This document shows positions 32,352 to 33,386 of a stretch of 33,386 nucleotides of DNA, piece by piece. Position numbers and translations under genes: made by a program. This DNA comes from an uncultured Collinsella sp. (lineage in GTDB: Bacteria > Actinomycetota > Coriobacteriia > Coriobacteriales > Coriobacteriaceae). Where the stretch lies: the NCBI GenBank assembly GCA_959026725.1, contig CAUFMG010000021.1, positions 1-33,386 of the forward strand, written 5' to 3'. Below the pieces are notes generated by a model. That model had not been told where the DNA came from. It did no database searches and saw only the letters and a program-made list of their open reading frames with translations. How positions within the stretch are numbered: the first letter of the stretch is position 1; the number at the start of each line of letters is the position of its first letter.

Positions 32352-33377
32352 ATGAAACAGTACACGGTTGCTATTTTGGGCGCGACGGGAGCCGTGGGCA
32401 CCCAGATGCTCGAGTGCCTCAACGAGCAGGAGTTCCCGGTCGGCAAGCTCAAGCTGTTGGCAAGCGCACGCTCCGCGGGCAAGACCGTCGAGTTCCGCGG
32501 CGAGCAAATCGTGATCGAAGAGGCTTGCCCCGAGGCCTTTGAGGGCTGTGACATTGTGCTTGGCGCTGCCGGCGACGATATCGCCAAGGAATTGCTGCCC
32601 GAGGCCGTAAAGCGCGGCGCCGTCGTGGTCGACAACAGCCATGCCTTCCGCATGGATCCCGAGGTGCCGCTGGTCGTGCCCGAGATCAATGCCGACGACA
32701 TCAAGTGGCATCACGGCCTTATCGCCAACCCCAACTGCGCGACCATCATCGGCCTGGTTCCCACGTGGCCGCTGCATCAGCTTGCCGGCGTGAAGCGCAT
32801 GATCGTCTCGACGTATCAGGCGGCTTCTGGTGCCGGTGCTCCCGGTATGGCCGAGCTCGAAGCGCAGCTTGCTGCCCTGGGCCGTGGCGAGGAGATTCCC
32901 GAGCCGCGCGCATTTGCCGCCCAGCTGGCGAGCAACCTGATTCCGCAGATTGGCGGCGTCAAGGAGGAGGGCTTTACCTCTGAGGAGATGAAGCTACAAA
33001 ACGAGGGCCGTAAGATCATGCACCTGCCCGAGCTGCGCGTGAACTGCACCTGCGTGCGCGTGCCTGTGCTGCGCTCGCACTCCGAGAGCATTACGCTCGA
33101 GTTCGAGCGTGACATTACGGTTGACGAGGCCCGTGTTGCGCTGGCTGCCGCTCCGGGCGTGAAGCTGGTTGACGACATGAGCGCCGAGGATGCGCACGAC
33201 CGCTTCCCCATGCCGATGGATACGTCCGATCAGGACCTGATTTGGGTCGGTCGCGTGCGCCGCGACATCTCGAACCCGGAGGCCGCGCGTGGCATTACCT
33301 TCTGGTGCTGCGGTGACCAAATCCGTAAGGGCGCGGCAACCAACGCCGTCCAGATCGCTAAGCTGCTCTGCGAGTAG
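32352..33377 (+). CDS. asd: Aspartate-semialdehyde dehydrogenase
   Basis: A 341-aa NADPH-dependent enzyme reducing aspartyl phosphate from LysC to aspartate semialdehyde. Features are the nucleotide-binding GATGAVG (10-16), VVDNSHAFRM, the catalytic Cys129 in NPNCATI, and the late RVPVLRSHSESI substrate region. Length is normal for the Gram-positive type. ATG 32352 follows AAGGGGGAAG; an in-frame ATG at 32265 adds 29 residues of non-family sequence. It completes a lysC-asd unit; the gene ends nine bases before the window edge. Confidence 0.95.
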   Translation: MKQYTVAILGATGAVGTQMLECLNEQEFPVGKLKLLASARSAGKTVEFRGEQIVIEEACPEAFEGCDIVLGAAGDDIAKELLPEAVKRGAVVVDNSHAFRMDPEVPLVVPEINADDIKWHHGLIANPNCATIIGLVPTWPLHQLAGVKRMIVSTYQAASGAGAPGMAELEAQLAALGRGEEIPEPRAFAAQLASNLIPQIGGVKEEGFTSEEMKLQNEGRKIMHLPELRVNCTCVRVPVLRSHSESITLEFERDITVDEARVALAAAPGVKLVDDMSAEDAHDRFPMPMDTSDQDLIWVGRVRRDISNPEAARGITFWCCGDQIRKGAATNAVQIAKLLCE

Positions 33378-33386
33378 TGTGACCTG

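Overview
The window reads as chromosome from an anaerobic, high-GC actinobacterium of the gut class Coriobacteriia, most probably Collinsella. This is an inference from gene content: a seven-TM LuxR-type regulator, an agmatine deiminase cluster, a PTS-based sucrose/fructan locus, formate-lyase fermentation, GC-rich coding DNA and very structured intergenic DNA. No rRNA, tRNA, CRISPR array, intact transposase or phage gene was seen.

Layout. 1-360: hairpin repeats. 361-5876: a membrane-bound LuxR-type regulator (minus strand) divergent from putrescine carbamoyltransferase, an agmatine/putrescine-type antiporter and agmatine deiminase. 6211-7242: DAHP synthase (minus). 7465-7690: a MITE-like element. 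7819-12490: a MarR regulator and a heterodimeric ABC exporter (minus, overlapping genes). 13041-15429: pyruvate formate-lyase split into two genes, a 683-aa core and an 83-aa glycyl-radical domain. 15731-21349: a LacI regulator with four similar operators and a GH32-PTS-GH32 operon. 21625-23472: DegV and the PFL activating enzyme. 23789-26355: a beta-lactamase-fold hydrolase, MTA/SAH nucleosidase and the GTPase EngB. 26449-27796: a lower-GC pair, a DUF3990-like ADP-ribosyltransferase-fold protein and an XRE-type protein, probably toxin-antitoxin. 28083-33377: threonine/aspartate-family genes thrB and thrC (minus), lysC and asd (plus).

How the genes work together. Agmatine would be imported in exchange for putrescine, deiminated and phosphorolysed to putrescine and carbamoyl phosphate; the carbamate kinase that would yield ATP is not in the window. 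Sucrose or fructo-oligosaccharides enter by the PTS, are cut by the GH32 enzymes and feed glycolysis; pyruvate is cleaved by the two-part PFL after activation by PflA. LysC, Asd, ThrB and ThrC cover aspartate-to-threonine except homoserine dehydrogenase.

The most unusual content is intergenic. Several repeat families keep their loop or internal-loop sequence while the paired arms differ between copies yet stay self-complementary. The strongest is a 127-130 bp double-stem element at 15452-15581 and 27935-28061. The split PFL is the most striking coding feature.
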